From Oecophyllibacter saccharovorans (GTDB taxonomy: Bacteria > Pseudomonadota > Alphaproteobacteria > Acetobacterales > Acetobacteraceae): a stretch of DNA of 64,000 nucleotides. Location of the stretch: contig NZ_CP038143.1 in assembly GCF_006542375.1 (NCBI RefSeq), forward strand, positions 930,001 to 994,000, written 5' to 3'. The notes beneath the pieces are model-generated. The model ran no database searches. It was not told the origin of the DNA and was given only the letters and a program-made list of their open reading frames with translations. How positions within the stretch are numbered: the first letter of the stretch is position 1; every line of letters starts with the position of its first letter. Below are positions 1-9,206 of the stretch, piece after piece. The translations under genes and the position numbers were made by a program.

Positions 1-1244
1 GTCAGGCGTCCCAAGGCCCGCATGGCCTGGCGCAGCTCCTCGCCGCGCAGTTCGGGCCAGTCTGTCCGCAGGGCCCGGGTGAGAGCGTGCTGCGTTTCCT
101 CCAGCCCGGCCCGGTGACGCGCACGGGTAAGGGGTGGGGCCTCCCTTTGCGCCAGGAGAGGCTGCAGCCGTGTTCTGAGGGCCGCCAGCAGAGGCGCCAG
201 CCCATCAGGTGTGACAGTATTTATCCCTATAAGGGAACCGGTGAGGGAAACACTGGGAGCAGGCAGGGGCGCCAGATCGGTTTTTGTGCGCACACGCAGG
301 GCCTCAGGCGTGATGGAGGGGGTGGCTTCCTCTCCCGGTGCCAGCAGATGCAGGACCAGATCGGCCTGGCTGACATGAGTGCGCGCGCGCCTGATGCCCT
401 CCGCCTCGATCTCGTTTTCAGTCTCACGCAGGCCGGCCGTATCGGTAAGGCGCAGACGAATGCCTTCAAAAGTCCAGTCGAGGCTGATGGCATCACGCGT
501 GGTGCCGGCATGTGCCGTGACAATGGCTGCTTCCGTGCCGCTCAGGGCATTGAGCAGGCTGGACTTGCCTGCATTCGGCGCGCCTGCGATGACCACGCGC
601 AGTCCTTCACGTGTCGCCTCGCCCCGCCGGTCCTGCAGATGTTCAGCGATTTCCACTTGCAGGCCCAGCATGTTCTGCATGAGCTGGTTTTCCACTTCGG
701 GGGGCAGTTCCTCATCGGGAAAGTCGATCAGCGCTTCCTGCTGGGCCAGAATCTGTTTCAGCCGCCCCGCCCAGCTGTCGTAAAGGGCGCTCAGGGCGCC
801 GTCAGCCTGCCGGAGCGCCTGTCGGCGCTGGGCCTGCGTCTCGGCTTCGACGAGGTCTGCAATCGCCTCAGCCTGCAGGAGGTCCATGCGTCCTGCCTGG
901 ACCGCACGCCGCGTGAAAGCCCCTGCTTCAGCAAGGCTGGCGCCAAGAGCCCGCAGCGCTTCCGCCACGGCTTCAATGATGGCCGGGCTGCCATGCAGGT
1001 GAAGCTCGAAACTGTCTTCGCCCGTATAGGAATTCGGACCCGGGAACCACAGAACAAGCGCTTCGTCGAGGACTTCCCCGCCATGTTTCAGGGGCCGCAG
1101 GCTGGCGCGCCGCGGCGCAGGCAAAGTGCCCGCCAGCGCCTGCAGTATCTCGGCACTTCCCGGCCCGCTGGCGCGCATGACTGAAATCGCGCCGCCCGGG
1201 GCAGTGGCGAGGGCAAAAATAACAGAAGGATCCGTCGGGCTCAT
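1..1244 (-). CDS. mnmE: tRNA modification GTPase MnmE (3' end off the left edge)
   Basis: MnmE works with MnmG to build the 5-carboxymethylaminomethyl group on wobble uridine 34 of certain tRNAs. About 414 residues are visible. An N-terminal tetrahydrofolate-binding domain starts [18 protein letters not shown], a helical domain follows, and the inserted G domain has a P-loop GAPNAGKSS near residues 220-228 and a DTAGL switch near 267. Only the C-terminal tail, which in the family ends with a conserved cysteine, lies outside the window. The start is the ATG at 1242-1244, the only one fitting the family N terminus. It is divergent from ogt across 96 bp. In many alphaproteobacteria mnmE leads an mnmE-mnmG-rsmG-parA-parB cluster; transcription here points toward the left edge, so that cluster is expected just outside, but this is inference. 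Confidence 0.95.
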   Translation of the reverse strand, partial: MSPTDPSVIFALATAPGGAISVMRASGPGSAEILQALAGTLPAPRRASLRPLKHGGEVLDEALVLWFPGPNSYTGEDSFELHLHGSPAIIEAVAEALRALGASLAEAGAFTRRAVQAGRMDLLQAEAIADLVEAETQAQRRQALRQADGALSALYDSWAGRLKQILAQQEALIDFPDEELPPEVENQLMQNMLGLQVEIAEHLQDRRGEATREGLRVVIAGAPNAGKSSLLNALSGTEAAIVTAHAGTTRDAISLDWTFEGIRLRLTDTAGLRETENEIEAEGIRRARTHVSQADLVLHLLAPGEEATPSITPEALRVRTKTDLAPLPAPSVSLTGSLIGINTVTPDGLAPLLAALRTRLQPLLAQREAPPLTRARHRAGLEETQHALTRALRTDWPELRGEELRQAMRALGRL

Positions 1245-1340
1245 GGAAGCGTTATAATCTATTGTCCTCAATGTTTGGACCTTTCTCTGCAGACCCCCCT
1301 GCCGGTCGGGGCGTTGACCTCCTGGAGAGGAAGCTGCAGC

Positions 1341-1799
1341 ATGAGCTTTATGGCTCAGCTATCCCTGCATACGCCTCTTGGTGACCTTACCCTCAGTGAG
1401 GAAGACGGCGCGCTTGTCTCTGTGGATGACGGCTGGGGCCGTGACCAGACCCCAACCCCTCTGCTGCTGCGCGCCCGTGACCTGCTCAATGCCTATTTCG
1501 ACGGGGAGAAAGTCGATTTTTCGACCCTGCCCGTCAGCCCGCCTTTCGGAACGGCTTACCAGAGAAAAGTCTGGGAGGCTTTGCGCCGCATTCCCCATGG
1601 CCGGACCCGGCGTTACGGCGAGATTGCGCAGGAAGTCGGCGGCACGGCGCGTTCCGTGGGGCAGGCAGTAGCTGCCAATCCCGTCCTGCTGCTCATTCCC
1701 TGTCACCGTGTGGTGGCAGCGCAGGGGATGGGCGGGTATTCCGGCTTCAACGGCGTGGAAGACAAACAGCGTCTGCTGGAGCTGGAAAAAGGCCTCTAG
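1341..1799 (+). CDS. ogt: Methylated-DNA--protein-cysteine methyltransferase
   Basis: Suicide DNA repair protein that moves alkyl groups from O6-alkylguanine to its own cysteine. The 152-residue product carries the active-site motif PCHRV with the acceptor Cys at about residue 121, preceded by the recognition helix region RRYGEIAQ and followed by GGYSGF, all typical of the Ogt/AGT C-terminal domain. It is the short form without an Ada regulatory domain. The frame stays open upstream to 1275, but the ATG at 1341 follows a GAGAGGAA ribosome site at good spacing and begins where family members begin. The stop codon overlaps the stop of the opposite-strand DUF4186 gene in the four bases CTAG at 1796-1799. 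It sits as the only plus-strand gene among minus-strand neighbours and should have its own promoter in the 96 bp shared with mnmE. Confidence 0.93.
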   Translation: MSFMAQLSLHTPLGDLTLSEEDGALVSVDDGWGRDQTPTPLLLRARDLLNAYFDGEKVDFSTLPVSPPFGTAYQRKVWEALRRIPHGRTRRYGEIAQEVGGTARSVGQAVAANPVLLLIPCHRVVAAQGMGGYSGFNGVEDKQRLLELEKGL

Positions 1800-2332
1800 A
1801 ACAGGCTGAGCTGAGCGGGCTTCCGCGTAGCTGCGCCCTTTCTCCTGCGTGGCGTCACGGGCGCTTCCTCCAGATTTGGTTCCTGTTGCAGGGAACCTTG
1901 GGTTTTCTGGCTGATCCAGGCCAGTAGCAGCGCGATGATGAAAGCTTTTTCCGGCTCGCTGAGCGGGCGACCCTTGGGGATGTGATGCCATTTTTCGAGG
2001 CAGCTGCGGCAACAGCAGGCACAGGCATGCTGCGCCAGAAAGACCGGATGGCCTTTCATGGGCGTCTGCTTGCCGTCCTTGAAAGGCTGGGCAGGCGCCA
2101 GACGCTCGGAGATGAAGCGTTCGGCATGTTCCTGCAGCGCCAGCAGACCTTTGCGGCGCGCGTAAGCCTGCAGGTCTCGTGAAAGGCTGAAACGCGCCCT
2201 GAATTCCGACGTTTTCAGCTGCGCCAGGATCTCCCCGAAAGCTGCCTGCGGGTCAGGACTTGCGGAGCTTCTTTCAGAATCAGCCTTGGCAGAGATCGGC
2301 GGGGAGCCGGCAGGGGGCATGTCATCACTCAT
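1796..2332 (-). CDS. DUF4186 family protein
   Basis: A 178-residue protein of unknown function. Residues about 40-140 match my recollection of DUF4186: FRARFSLSRDLQAYARRKG, then ERLAPAQPFKDGKQTPMKGH, then HPVFLAQHACACCCRSCLEKW and HHIPKGRPLSEPE. The cysteine cluster (C-A-C-C-C-R-S-C) beside histidines suggests a metal site, probably zinc, which is inference. The N terminus (about 35 residues, P/S/A-rich) and the C terminus ([17 protein letters not shown]) look disordered and basic. It starts 75 bp after the rho stop on the same strand, so it may be co-transcribed with rho. No enzymatic role is known to me. Confidence 0.8.
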   Translation of the reverse strand: MSDDMPPAGSPPISAKADSERSSASPDPQAAFGEILAQLKTSEFRARFSLSRDLQAYARRKGLLALQEHAERFISERLAPAQPFKDGKQTPMKGHPVFLAQHACACCCRSCLEKWHHIPKGRPLSEPEKAFIIALLLAWISQKTQGSLQQEPNLEEAPVTPRRRKGAATRKPAQLSLF

Positions 2333-2407
2333 GCTTCATAAAAGGCCCTCCCTCTTTGCAAAGGCAAGGGTCTTCCCGCTGCCGGGGCCAGAACTGCGGC
2401 TATCCGG

Positions 2408-3718
2408 TCAGTTGTTCATGGCGTCGAAGAAATCCTGGTTTGTTTTGCTGTAACGCAGCTTGTCGAGCAGGAAATCCATGGCATCCATCGTGCCCATCGG
2501 CGCCAGGATGCGACGCAGCACCCACATTTTTGAAAGCTCGGTGCGATCGACCAGAAGCTCTTCCTTGCGGGTGCCGGACTTGGTGATGTCGATGGCAGGG
2601 AAAGTCCGCTTGTCGGCAAGTTTGCGGTCGAGGATCAGCTCGGAATTGCCGGTGCCCTTGAACTCCTCGAAAATCACCTCGTCCATGCGCGAGCCTGTAT
2701 CGATCAGCGCGGTGGCGATGATGGTCAGCGAGCCGCCTTCCTCCACATTGCGCGCGGCGCCGAAAAAGCGTTTGGGCCGCTGCAGGGCATTGGCATCCAC
2801 GCCACCGGTCAGCACCTTGCCCGACGAAGGAACGACAGTGTTGTAGGCGCGTGCCAGCCGGGTGATGGAATCGAGCAGGATCACCACGTCCCGTCCGTGC
2901 TCGACCAGGCGCTTGGCTTTCTCAAGCACCATTTCCGTGACCTGCACGTGGCGGGTTGCCGGCTCATCAAAGGTGGAGGAAACGACTTCCCCGCGCACGG
3001 AGCGCGCCATATCGGTCACTTCTTCAGGGCGTTCGTCAATGAGCAGCACGATGAGGTAGACATCGGGATGATTGGCGCTGATGGAGGAGGCGATGCTCTG
3101 CAGCATGACCGTCTTGCCGGTGCGGGGCGGGGCGACGATCAGAGCGCGCTGCCCCATGCCGATGGGGGCCACCAGGTCGATCACGCGCGGCGTATAGTCG
3201 CGCTGGTCCTTCTTGCCGTTCTTGCCACGCGCTTTGGTCAGCGCAGTTGCAGGCGGCTCTTCCTGCATGTCGACTTCCATCTTCAGCCGCCGCTCGGGAT
3301 AGAGAGGGGTGAGATTGTCGAAATTGATGCGGCTGCGTACAGCATCCGGCGCTTCAAAATTGATCGTGTTGACCTTGAGCAGGGCGAAGTAGCGTTCCCC
3401 GTCGCGCGGGGAGCGGATCTCGCCTTCAACCGTATCGCCCGGGCGCAGACCGAAGCGCCGGACCTGGGCCGGGGACACGTAGATATCATCCGGACCCGGC
3501 AGGTAATTGGCTTCCGAACTGCGCAGATAGCCGAAGCCGTCAGGCAGGATCTCCAGCGTGCCCTCGCCGTAGATGGCCTGGCCGTTATCAGCAAGAGTTT
3601 TGAGAATGGCGAACAGGAGATCCTGCTTGCGCAGGGCCGAGGCGTTCTCGATCTCGAGTTCCTCAGCATAGGCCATGAGATCGGCCGGTGATTTCTTTTT
3701 GAGTTCGGCGAGATGCAT
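2408..3718 (-). CDS. rho: Transcription termination factor Rho
   Basis: Hexameric RNA helicase that ends transcription at Rho-dependent sites. The 436 residues contain the N-terminal helical lid ([15 protein letters not shown]), the cold-shock-like primary RNA-binding fold with DGFGYLRS, and the RecA-like ATPase core with Walker A APPRTGKT near 195-202, Walker [17 protein letters not shown]-loop residues around [11 protein letters not shown] and the R-loop KGTGN. A short insert after the RNA-binding domain ([19 protein letters not shown]) is common in alphaproteobacteria. Length and start match the family. A long non-coding leader precedes it (see 3719-4390), and the DUF4186 gene follows 75 bp downstream. 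Confidence 0.98.
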   Translation of the reverse strand: MHLAELKKKSPADLMAYAEELEIENASALRKQDLLFAILKTLADNGQAIYGEGTLEILPDGFGYLRSSEANYLPGPDDIYVSPAQVRRFGLRPGDTVEGEIRSPRDGERYFALLKVNTINFEAPDAVRSRINFDNLTPLYPERRLKMEVDMQEEPPATALTKARGKNGKKDQRDYTPRVIDLVAPIGMGQRALIVAPPRTGKTVMLQSIASSISANHPDVYLIVLLIDERPEEVTDMARSVRGEVVSSTFDEPATRHVQVTEMVLEKAKRLVEHGRDVVILLDSITRLARAYNTVVPSSGKVLTGGVDANALQRPKRFFGAARNVEEGGSLTIIATALIDTGSRMDEVIFEEFKGTGNSELILDRKLADKRTFPAIDITKSGTRKEELLVDRTELSKMWVLRRILAPMGTMDAMDFLLDKLRYSKTNQDFFDAMNN

Positions 3719-4390
3719 GAACGTTTACGCGCCTTGATGCAGCCTGTCTGCCGGCAGGGTCACCGGCAGTCGCAGGATCGAGAAGGGGAAAGATGGCCTT
3801 CGTCCGAACAGTGAGCCCGCTCGGTAGCAGAGCTGACGAAGAGGACCGTCACGGAGACTCTGTCATTGAGACATGTGGACCTGCCGTTGGGGAAGCAGCT
3901 GCAGATCCCCCTCGTTGAATGCGGGAAAGCCCGGATTCGGATGGAGAGACAGACAGTTTCCGGAGGGAAGGAAAACCTGAAGAGAAGTGCCAGCCAGTGA
4001 GGAAGGGAGCCGTTCCCAAGGCAGCCAGGCCTTCAAGAGCGCAGAATTGATGGGACGGGCACATCCGGCCGGAATGCGGGGGCCCGCGAAGGCAGATGTT
4101 CTACGCCGCGCTATTCTGGTCAGAGCCAGCCGATTTGCGGAAACGGGGTGTTTCAGCACTTAGACAAAGCCGGGCGGGCTGTCAAGCGGGGGGCACAATG
4201 ATGAAAGCGGGGGTGAAAGCGGGCCTTGATCCGTATTGCTGAAACCGTCACTCTTGCCCATGTCTCCCTTCAGGGAGCCTTCCTCAGGTGATCAGATATC
4301 CGCTTCACCGATTGTGCCGCGGAAAAGGACGAAGCCGGCGCGAGGACGGACCTTGGGGCAGAAGAACTAAAAGGCTTGGAGAAAGCAGGG
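3719..4390. other. 672-bp non-coding region: long rho leader and sucB upstream region
   Basis: No convincing gene lies here; short frames on both strands have no family resemblance or ribosome site. It separates divergent rho and sucB. A minus-strand promoter candidate at 4157-4185 would give rho a leader of about 430 nt. Long leaders that mediate Rho autoregulation are known in other bacteria, but their presence here is inference. No remnant of sucA, the usual upstream partner of sucB, could be recognised in plus-strand frames. Confidence 0.6.
4157..4185 (-). promoter_or_regulatory. Candidate sigma-70 promoter for rho
   Basis: Read on the minus strand, a perfect -35 hexamer TTGACA (4180-4185) is followed after exactly 17 bp by TAAGTG (4157-4162), a weak -10 match. 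Orientation and position fit a distal rho promoter. There is no experimental support. Confidence 0.4.
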
Positions 4391-5530
4391 ATGAGCGTGG
4401 AGATCCGGGTGCCCGAACTGGGCGAAAGCCTGACGGTCGCGACAGTGGCGCGGTGGCTGAAACAGCCCGGCAGCTATGTGAAGGAAGGGGAACCCCTTCT
4501 GGAGCTTGAGACCGACAAGGTCAGCCTCGAGGTGCCTGCGCCTGTTTCAGGTGAAATCCGTCAAAATGTGCCTGAAGGGCAGGAAGTGGAAGTCGGCCAG
4601 GCCTTGGGCGTGATTGACGAGACGGCTGCGCCGCCTGTTGCTGAAGAGCGTCCGGAAACTGAGAGACCTGCAGCAACAGCCCCAACAGAAGCAGCAGCTG
4701 AAAAACCATCTGCCCCTCAAAATCCCCCGTCTTCCCCTGCCTCCCCTACGGCTGCGCCTCAGAGCCGCCCCGCTGCCGAACAGGGCGTTGCTGAACAGAC
4801 CCTTTCTCAGCGCCAAGCGCCTGAGGAGGAAGGTGTGCGGCGCGTTCCCATGAGCCGGCTGCGCCAGACCATTGCCCGCAATCTCAAATCCGCCCAGAAC
4901 ACGGCGGCGATCCTGACCACCTTCAACGAAGTCGATATGAGTGCGGTGCGGGACATGCGCGCGCGCTACCGGGACCTGTTTGAAAAACGCCATGAGGGGA
5001 CGCGGCTGGGCTTCATGTCCTTTTTTGCCCGGGCCGTAACACAGGCACTGTCGGAATTTCCGTCTGTGAACGCGCAGATCGAGGGTGATGAGATCGTCTA
5101 CCGCGACCACGTCAATCTGGGGATTGCAGTCGGGACCGAGCGGGGACTTGTCGTGCCCGTGCTGAGGCACGCCGATGAAATGAGCTTTGCCGAAATTGAG
5201 CGCAGGATCGCAGATTTCGGCAAGCGGGCCCGCATGAACGCGCTGAAGCTGCAGGAGCTGTCAGGTGGCACTTTCACGATCACCAACGGGGGGATTTTCG
5301 GCTCCCTGCTTTCCACACCCATTCTCAATGCCCCGCAATCAGGTGTGCTGGGCATGCATGCGATTCAGGACCGCCCGGTCGCACGGGACGGGGAGGTTGT
5401 GATCCGGCCCATGATGTATATCGCCCTGTCCTATGACCACCGCCTGGTGGACGGGCGTGAGGCCGTGAGCTTTCTGGTGCGGGTGAAAGAAAACCTGGAA
5501 GACCCGCGCCGCCTCCTTCTGGGCGTCTGA
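4391..5530 (+). CDS. sucB: 2-oxoglutarate dehydrogenase E2 (dihydrolipoyllysine succinyltransferase), apparently without E3-binding domain
   Basis: E2 core of the 2-oxoglutarate dehydrogenase complex, transferring succinyl from lipoate to CoA. The 379 residues comprise an N-terminal lipoyl domain with the modified lysine at about position 43 (ETDKVSLE), a long Pro/Ala/Glu-rich linker (about 80-155), and the catalytic domain, which ends [13 protein letters not shown] with His350 and Asp354. The C terminus DPRRLLLGV is of SucB type rather than acetyltransferase type. The peripheral subunit-binding domain that normally lies between linker and catalytic core, with a GTG.GGR signature, is not visible; the linker runs straight into the catalytic domain. 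The ATG at 4391 has a GGAGAAAG site; a TTG at 4376 is an alternative. Neither sucA nor lpd is adjacent. Confidence 0.93.
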   Translation: MSVEIRVPELGESLTVATVARWLKQPGSYVKEGEPLLELETDKVSLEVPAPVSGEIRQNVPEGQEVEVGQALGVIDETAAPPVAEERPETERPAATAPTEAAAEKPSAPQNPPSSPASPTAAPQSRPAAEQGVAEQTLSQRQAPEEEGVRRVPMSRLRQTIARNLKSAQNTAAILTTFNEVDMSAVRDMRARYRDLFEKRHEGTRLGFMSFFARAVTQALSEFPSVNAQIEGDEIVYRDHVNLGIAVGTERGLVVPVLRHADEMSFAEIERRIADFGKRARMNALKLQELSGGTFTITNGGIFGSLLSTPILNAPQSGVLGMHAIQDRPVARDGEVVIRPMMYIALSYDHRLVDGREAVSFLVRVKENLEDPRRLLLGV

Positions 5531-5577
5531 ACCGCACGGCTGGGCCGGCACCGTTTTATTTTTATTCTATGGGCGGC

Positions 5578-6789
5578 CTACGGGCGCTTGCTCAAGCCCC
5601 CGTACTGGCCGACCCGGTAGTAATGCTCTTCCAGAGAAGAGTATTCTCCGCGCGCGACTGCCAGTGCGGCCCCGACATTCAAACGGGCATAATAGGCGCG
5701 GTCCAGGGTGAAACCTGCCCTGCCGCAGAGCAGGTCGTCATTCATGAAATCATTGTAGAGCCCGACATCGCCATAACTCCGGTAGAACGCGTCTTTTTCC
5801 GGGTGCATGTGCAGGTAGTCCCAGGGGCTGAAAGCGAGGATCTGATCGTCGATATGCTGGGGCGAGGAAGGCAGACGGGCTTTCACCGTTGAGGGCGTGA
5901 CAGGCGCCCAGTTTGTACGGACGGGATCAAGGTAGTCGCGGTACTGCGCGACCGGCAGGGAATAATAGAGCGGGAATTCATAAAAACGATATCGTGGGTC
6001 ATCGAGCGGCAGCAGCATGCTGAGCGTGTGCTGCTGCGGGTTCAGCACCCCGGCGATGGGAAAATGGATGGTCCGGGCCTCTGAAAGCCAGCATGCCAGC
6101 CAGGAGAACGTGCTGAGGCTGGGCACGATATGGCGGGATTTGCGCAGATAGTCGAAATCCTGCGCGACCCCGCGTGAAGGGATGAAGGTCGCCTGGGGGA
6201 AGCGTTCCTTCAGTTCCTGCAGATAGGGCGACGGGTCAAGCTGGCCGTAGAAGACAGGCTTCTTGCCGGTGAGCTCGATGAGGTATTGATAGAATTCCGG
6301 CGGCAGCAGCACGTAATCGGCATGCAGGCCGGTCAGGATCTCACTGCCGCGGATATTGATGACGAGCTCATCGTCACTGCCGCCTTCAGCACTTTCCAGG
6401 GGCGGAAAGAGCCGTTCATAATCGAAATCCGAGCGTGGCGGAAAGTTGGCGAGATGCTGGCTGTAGCCTTCCAACGAGATGAAGGAGGGCGCGCTCTGCT
6501 CAGCTGCATGCGCAAGGCCCCGCAGCGGGACGTAGCCGTTCTGGAGATTGTTGGTGGTCAGACGGTTGTGGAGCCCGTGACCTTCCGGCTTCAGGTCAGG
6601 ATGGTGGATGTCGAACAGGGGGATACTAACATTGGAGATCCGGCCCATGCCAAGGCGTTGCTGCAGCTGCAGGGCCGTCATGTACATCATGGCCAGATTG
6701 CCGGGATTACCCACCGCCCAGAGTTTGATCACCAGCTCCTTTTCAGAATCCGGTGGAGCGCATGAGCGCGAACTGCTTTTCCGGGCCAA
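5578..6789 (-). CDS. Possible glycosyltransferase, GT11-like (uncertain)
   Basis: A protein of about 384-403 residues that I cannot place with certainty. It opens with VIKLWAVGNPGNLAMMYMTA, reminiscent of the GG.GNQMFQYA opening of alpha-1,2-fucosyltransferase-like enzymes. Around residues 225-240 it has the stretch SLSTFSWLACWLSEA, resembling the S.STFSWW..WLS donor-site motif of the same group. These resemblances support a sugar transferase but are weak. No signal peptide or membrane segment is seen. The frame opens with a TTG at 6789; a GTG at 6732 just after an AAAAGGAG sequence begins closer to the conserved part and may be the true start. It is convergent with sucB and has no other surface-polysaccharide genes beside it. 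Confidence 0.6.
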   Translation of the reverse strand: MARKSSSRSCAPPDSEKELVIKLWAVGNPGNLAMMYMTALQLQQRLGMGRISNVSIPLFDIHHPDLKPEGHGLHNRLTTNNLQNGYVPLRGLAHAAEQSAPSFISLEGYSQHLANFPPRSDFDYERLFPPLESAEGGSDDELVINIRGSEILTGLHADYVLLPPEFYQYLIELTGKKPVFYGQLDPSPYLQELKERFPQATFIPSRGVAQDFDYLRKSRHIVPSLSTFSWLACWLSEARTIHFPIAGVLNPQQHTLSMLLPLDDPRYRFYEFPLYYSLPVAQYRDYLDPVRTNWAPVTPSTVKARLPSSPQHIDDQILAFSPWDYLHMHPEKDAFYRSYGDVGLYNDFMNDDLLCGRAGFTLDRAYYARLNVGAALAVARGEYSSLEEHYYRVGQYGGLSKRP

Positions 6790-7018
6790 GGGGACTTTCC
6801 AGCTTTCTGCAGGTGGGGTCGTTTTTCAAACAGCTTCCCCGGCGGCATTCGCTACAGGGATCTCAGAATAGAGCTGTTCCGGTGCGGGTATTTCGTGATC
6901 AGGAAGACCCGGTACAGGGCGGGTTTACCGCCGGGCCTTTTCCCAGACCACAGCTCCCGGCAAGCGGGCACGCTTCCGGGAGCCAGGCGGTCAGGACAGA
7001 TGAGAAGTTTCAGGCTTC

Positions 7019-7402
7019 TCAGTGCGCCCAGCCAGCGGGAATCTTGCCGCCGTTCTTGGCCAGCTCGGCATAAACCTGCCGGATCAGCCAGGTGTTCATT
7101 GCGGCGGTGTCGTTCATGTCGCCGGGATAGTGCAGCTCTGTTGCCAGCTCGCGGCGTGCTTCCAGAGAGCTGTTGAGCCCCAGCAGCTTGAGGAGATCAA
7201 CGATGGAGGTTTGGTAGTTCAGCTGCTCACCGCTCTTGGCGGCCAGTCCGGCGAGGATGGCTGAAACGTCTACAGGGGCCTGCTGACCGGCAGGCGCGGA
7301 AGAGGCATCCGTGCTGCCACCGGTGGCCTTGGCGGCGTCCTGCGGGGCGTCCGCATGAGCGATGTGAACGATCTTGGACCAGATGTCGCTGAGAAGACCC
7401 AT
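7019..7402 (-). CDS. DUF3597 domain protein
   Basis: A 127-residue protein beginning MGLLSDIWSKIVHIAHADA. An Ala/Thr/Ser/Gly-rich spacer follows, then the family segment VDVSAILAGLAAKSGEQLNY, SIVDLLKLLGLNSSLEARRE, LATELHYPGDMNDTAAMNTW and a C-terminal KNGGKIPAGWAH. This arrangement matches the DUF3597 family, small proteins of unknown function. The start at 7402 is chosen because AGGAGA precedes it at proper spacing; the frame is open upstream to 7492, but that part overlaps a structured spacer. It follows ahcY on the same strand with 159 bp between, including a strong hairpin at 7496-7522. Confidence 0.85.
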   Translation of the reverse strand: MGLLSDIWSKIVHIAHADAPQDAAKATGGSTDASSAPAGQQAPVDVSAILAGLAAKSGEQLNYQTSIVDLLKLLGLNSSLEARRELATELHYPGDMNDTAAMNTWLIRQVYAELAKNGGKIPAGWAH

Positions 7403-7495
7403 GAAATTTCTCCTGTCATACAATTCAACCCCCACGCCACGATGGCGCGGGGAAGGTACCGGCAGTGTGCCCTGACAGCCTCGCTCCGGCAAGGA

Positions 7496-7522
7496 GGTCC
7501 GCCAGGGGCCTCCTGGCGGACC
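7496..7522. other. Strong hairpin between ahcY and the DUF3597 gene
   Basis: An 11-bp perfect inverted repeat (GGTCCGCCAGG at 7496-7506, its complement at 7512-7522) encloses a 5-nt loop. It lies 40 bp after the ahcY stop. No T-run follows on either strand, so it is not a classical intrinsic terminator. It may protect the ahcY mRNA 3' end or pause polymerase. Confidence 0.6.
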
Positions 7523-7561
7523 GGCAGAGAAGGAAGACTGCCGCTGTCAGTAGCGCCGGTA

Positions 7562-8893
7562 TCAGTACCGGTAGAGGTCGTGCTTGAACGGCCCTTCGGG
7601 AGACACGCCGATGTAGTCGGCCTGTTTCTGGGTCATCTTCGACAGTTTCGCCCCTACCTTTTCGAGATGGAGGGCGGCCACCTTCTCGTCAAGGATCTTG
7701 GGCAGGGTGTAGACCTTGTTTTCATATTGGCCCGGCTCAGCATTCCAGAGCTCAATCTGCGCCAGCGTCTGGTTGGTGAACGAGGCCGACATCACGTAGG
7801 AAGGATGGCCTGTGGCGTTGCCCAGATTAACCAGGCGCCCCTCGGAAAGCAGGATGATGCGGCGGCCGGGGGCAAGCTCGATCTCATCCACCTGGGGCTT
7901 GATGTTGGTCCAGGGGAAATCACGCAGCCGGGCGACTTCGATCTCGCTGTCGAAATGGCCGATATTGCAGACGATGGCCCGGTCCTTCATCTGCTGCATG
8001 TTCTCCAGCGTGATGATGTCTTCATTGCCCGTGCAGGTGACGAAGATGTCACCGCGCGGTGCCGCCTCGTCCATCGTCACGACTTCATAGCCCTCCATGG
8101 CAGCCTGCAGCGCGCAGATCGGGTCCACCTCAGTGACCAGAACGCGGCAGCCCGCATTGCGCAGGCTGGCAGCCGAGCCTTTGCCCACGTCGCCGTAGCC
8201 CGCCACCACGGCCACCTTGCCGGCCATCATCACGTCCGTGCCGCGGCGGATGGCATCAACCAGGCTTTCACGGCAGCCGTAAAGATTGTCGAACTTGGAC
8301 TTGGTCACGCTGTCATTGACGTTGAAGGCCGGCACTTTCAGCTCACCCTTGCGCTCCATGTCCCACAGGCGGTGCACGCCGGTCGTGGTCTCTTCGGAAA
8401 GACCGCGCACGTTTTTGAGCAGTTCGGGATATTTCTCGTGCATCAGCACGGTCAGGTCCCCGCCATCATCGAGGATCATGTTGGGCACCCATCCGTCAGG
8501 ACCGTGAACCGTCTGCTCGATGCACCACCAGAAATCGTCGTCGGAAAGGCCTTTCCAGGCAAAAACCGGAATTCCGGCTGCAGCGATCGCAGCGGCAGCC
8601 TGGTCCTGGGTGGAGAACACGTTGCAGGAGGCCCAGCGCACTTCCGCGCCCAGCGCCACCAGGGTCTCGATGAGCACGGCGGTCTGGATGGTCATGTGCA
8701 GGCAGCCTGCGATGCGTGCGCCCTTGAGGGGCTTGCTGTCGCCATATTCGCGGCGCAGCGCCATCAGGCCGGGCATTTCACCTTCGGCAATGGAGATTTC
8801 CTTGCGGCCCCAATCGGCCAGCGCCAGGTCACGGACCTTGAAATCCTTGCCGGTAGAAAATTTTTCCGTTTTCGTCGTCATATCGTGTTTCAT
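7562..8893 (-). CDS. ahcY: Adenosylhomocysteinase (S-adenosylhomocysteine hydrolase)
   Basis: Cytosolic NAD-dependent enzyme that splits S-adenosylhomocysteine to adenosine and homocysteine, relieving product inhibition of methyltransferases. The 443 residues show the family landmarks: [15 protein letters not shown] near the N terminus, [11 protein letters not shown], the substrate-site [18 protein letters not shown], the NAD-binding loop [13 protein letters not shown], and the C-terminal K-D-L-Y-R-Y tail. It is the long form with the insert typical of many proteobacteria. The ATG at 8893 is taken, though an AAGGA lies unusually close; an ATG four codons on (8881) is possible. It is divergent from the CorA-like gene, and the shared spacer contains two small hairpins on the ahcY side. 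Confidence 0.97.
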   Translation of the reverse strand: MKHDMTTKTEKFSTGKDFKVRDLALADWGRKEISIAEGEMPGLMALRREYGDSKPLKGARIAGCLHMTIQTAVLIETLVALGAEVRWASCNVFSTQDQAAAAIAAAGIPVFAWKGLSDDDFWWCIEQTVHGPDGWVPNMILDDGGDLTVLMHEKYPELLKNVRGLSEETTTGVHRLWDMERKGELKVPAFNVNDSVTKSKFDNLYGCRESLVDAIRRGTDVMMAGKVAVVAGYGDVGKGSAASLRNAGCRVLVTEVDPICALQAAMEGYEVVTMDEAAPRGDIFVTCTGNEDIITLENMQQMKDRAIVCNIGHFDSEIEVARLRDFPWTNIKPQVDEIELAPGRRIILLSEGRLVNLGNATGHPSYVMSASFTNQTLAQIELWNAEPGQYENKVYTLPKILDEKVAALHLEKVGAKLSKMTQKQADYIGVSPEGPFKHDLYRY

Positions 8894-9206
8894 GTCCTTG
8901 CGGAGAAATGCGGGAATTAGGCGGAGACGAGAAGCAGGGAAGTATAGCTGCTCACCCTTCTGCCGGAAAGCGGCAGCGCGAAGGCAGGTAAACCTGCAGA
9001 TGGGAACATTAAGGAAAGAAATCTTAAAAAAGCGCCCCAGCCATGCAGCCGCAGATTGTTCCAGAGCGCGTTTCAGCGTAAGTCCCGCTACAGCGGTTTG
9101 CGGTCTGAAGCGGTTTACCCGAAATCTTCGGGACGTCTGAAACTCCCGCTGCCTTTTCCTCGAGCTTCAGAACCCTGAAATCCCCTGATCCCGGAAGGTG
9201 AGCGCC
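8894..9206. other. Divergent ahcY/corA-like control region with hairpins
   Basis: 313 bp without a gene. On the ahcY side lie two stem-loops 7 bp apart: CTGCCG/CGGCAG (8960-8976, 5-nt loop) and GCAGG/CCTGC (8984-8997, 4-nt loop). On the other side a CCCGAA/TTCGGG hairpin sits at 9118-9132. ahcY leaders in some bacteria carry SAH or SAM riboswitches. I could not match any known consensus here, so a regulatory RNA is only a possibility. Confidence 0.45.

Noticed and set aside
87-1184. 365-codon plus-strand frame
   Set aside because: Antisense to mnmE, whose motifs are intact; a GC-rich shadow frame.
2897-3691. 264-codon plus-strand frame
   Set aside because: Antisense to rho, which has all family motifs.
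3863-4159. 98-codon minus-strand frame upstream of rho
   Set aside because: No ribosome site or family match; lies in the leader region.
5537-5563. Small GC hairpin plus T-rich tract after sucB
   Set aside because: The stem is only 4 bp and separated from the T-rich stretch by several bases, too weak to call a terminator.
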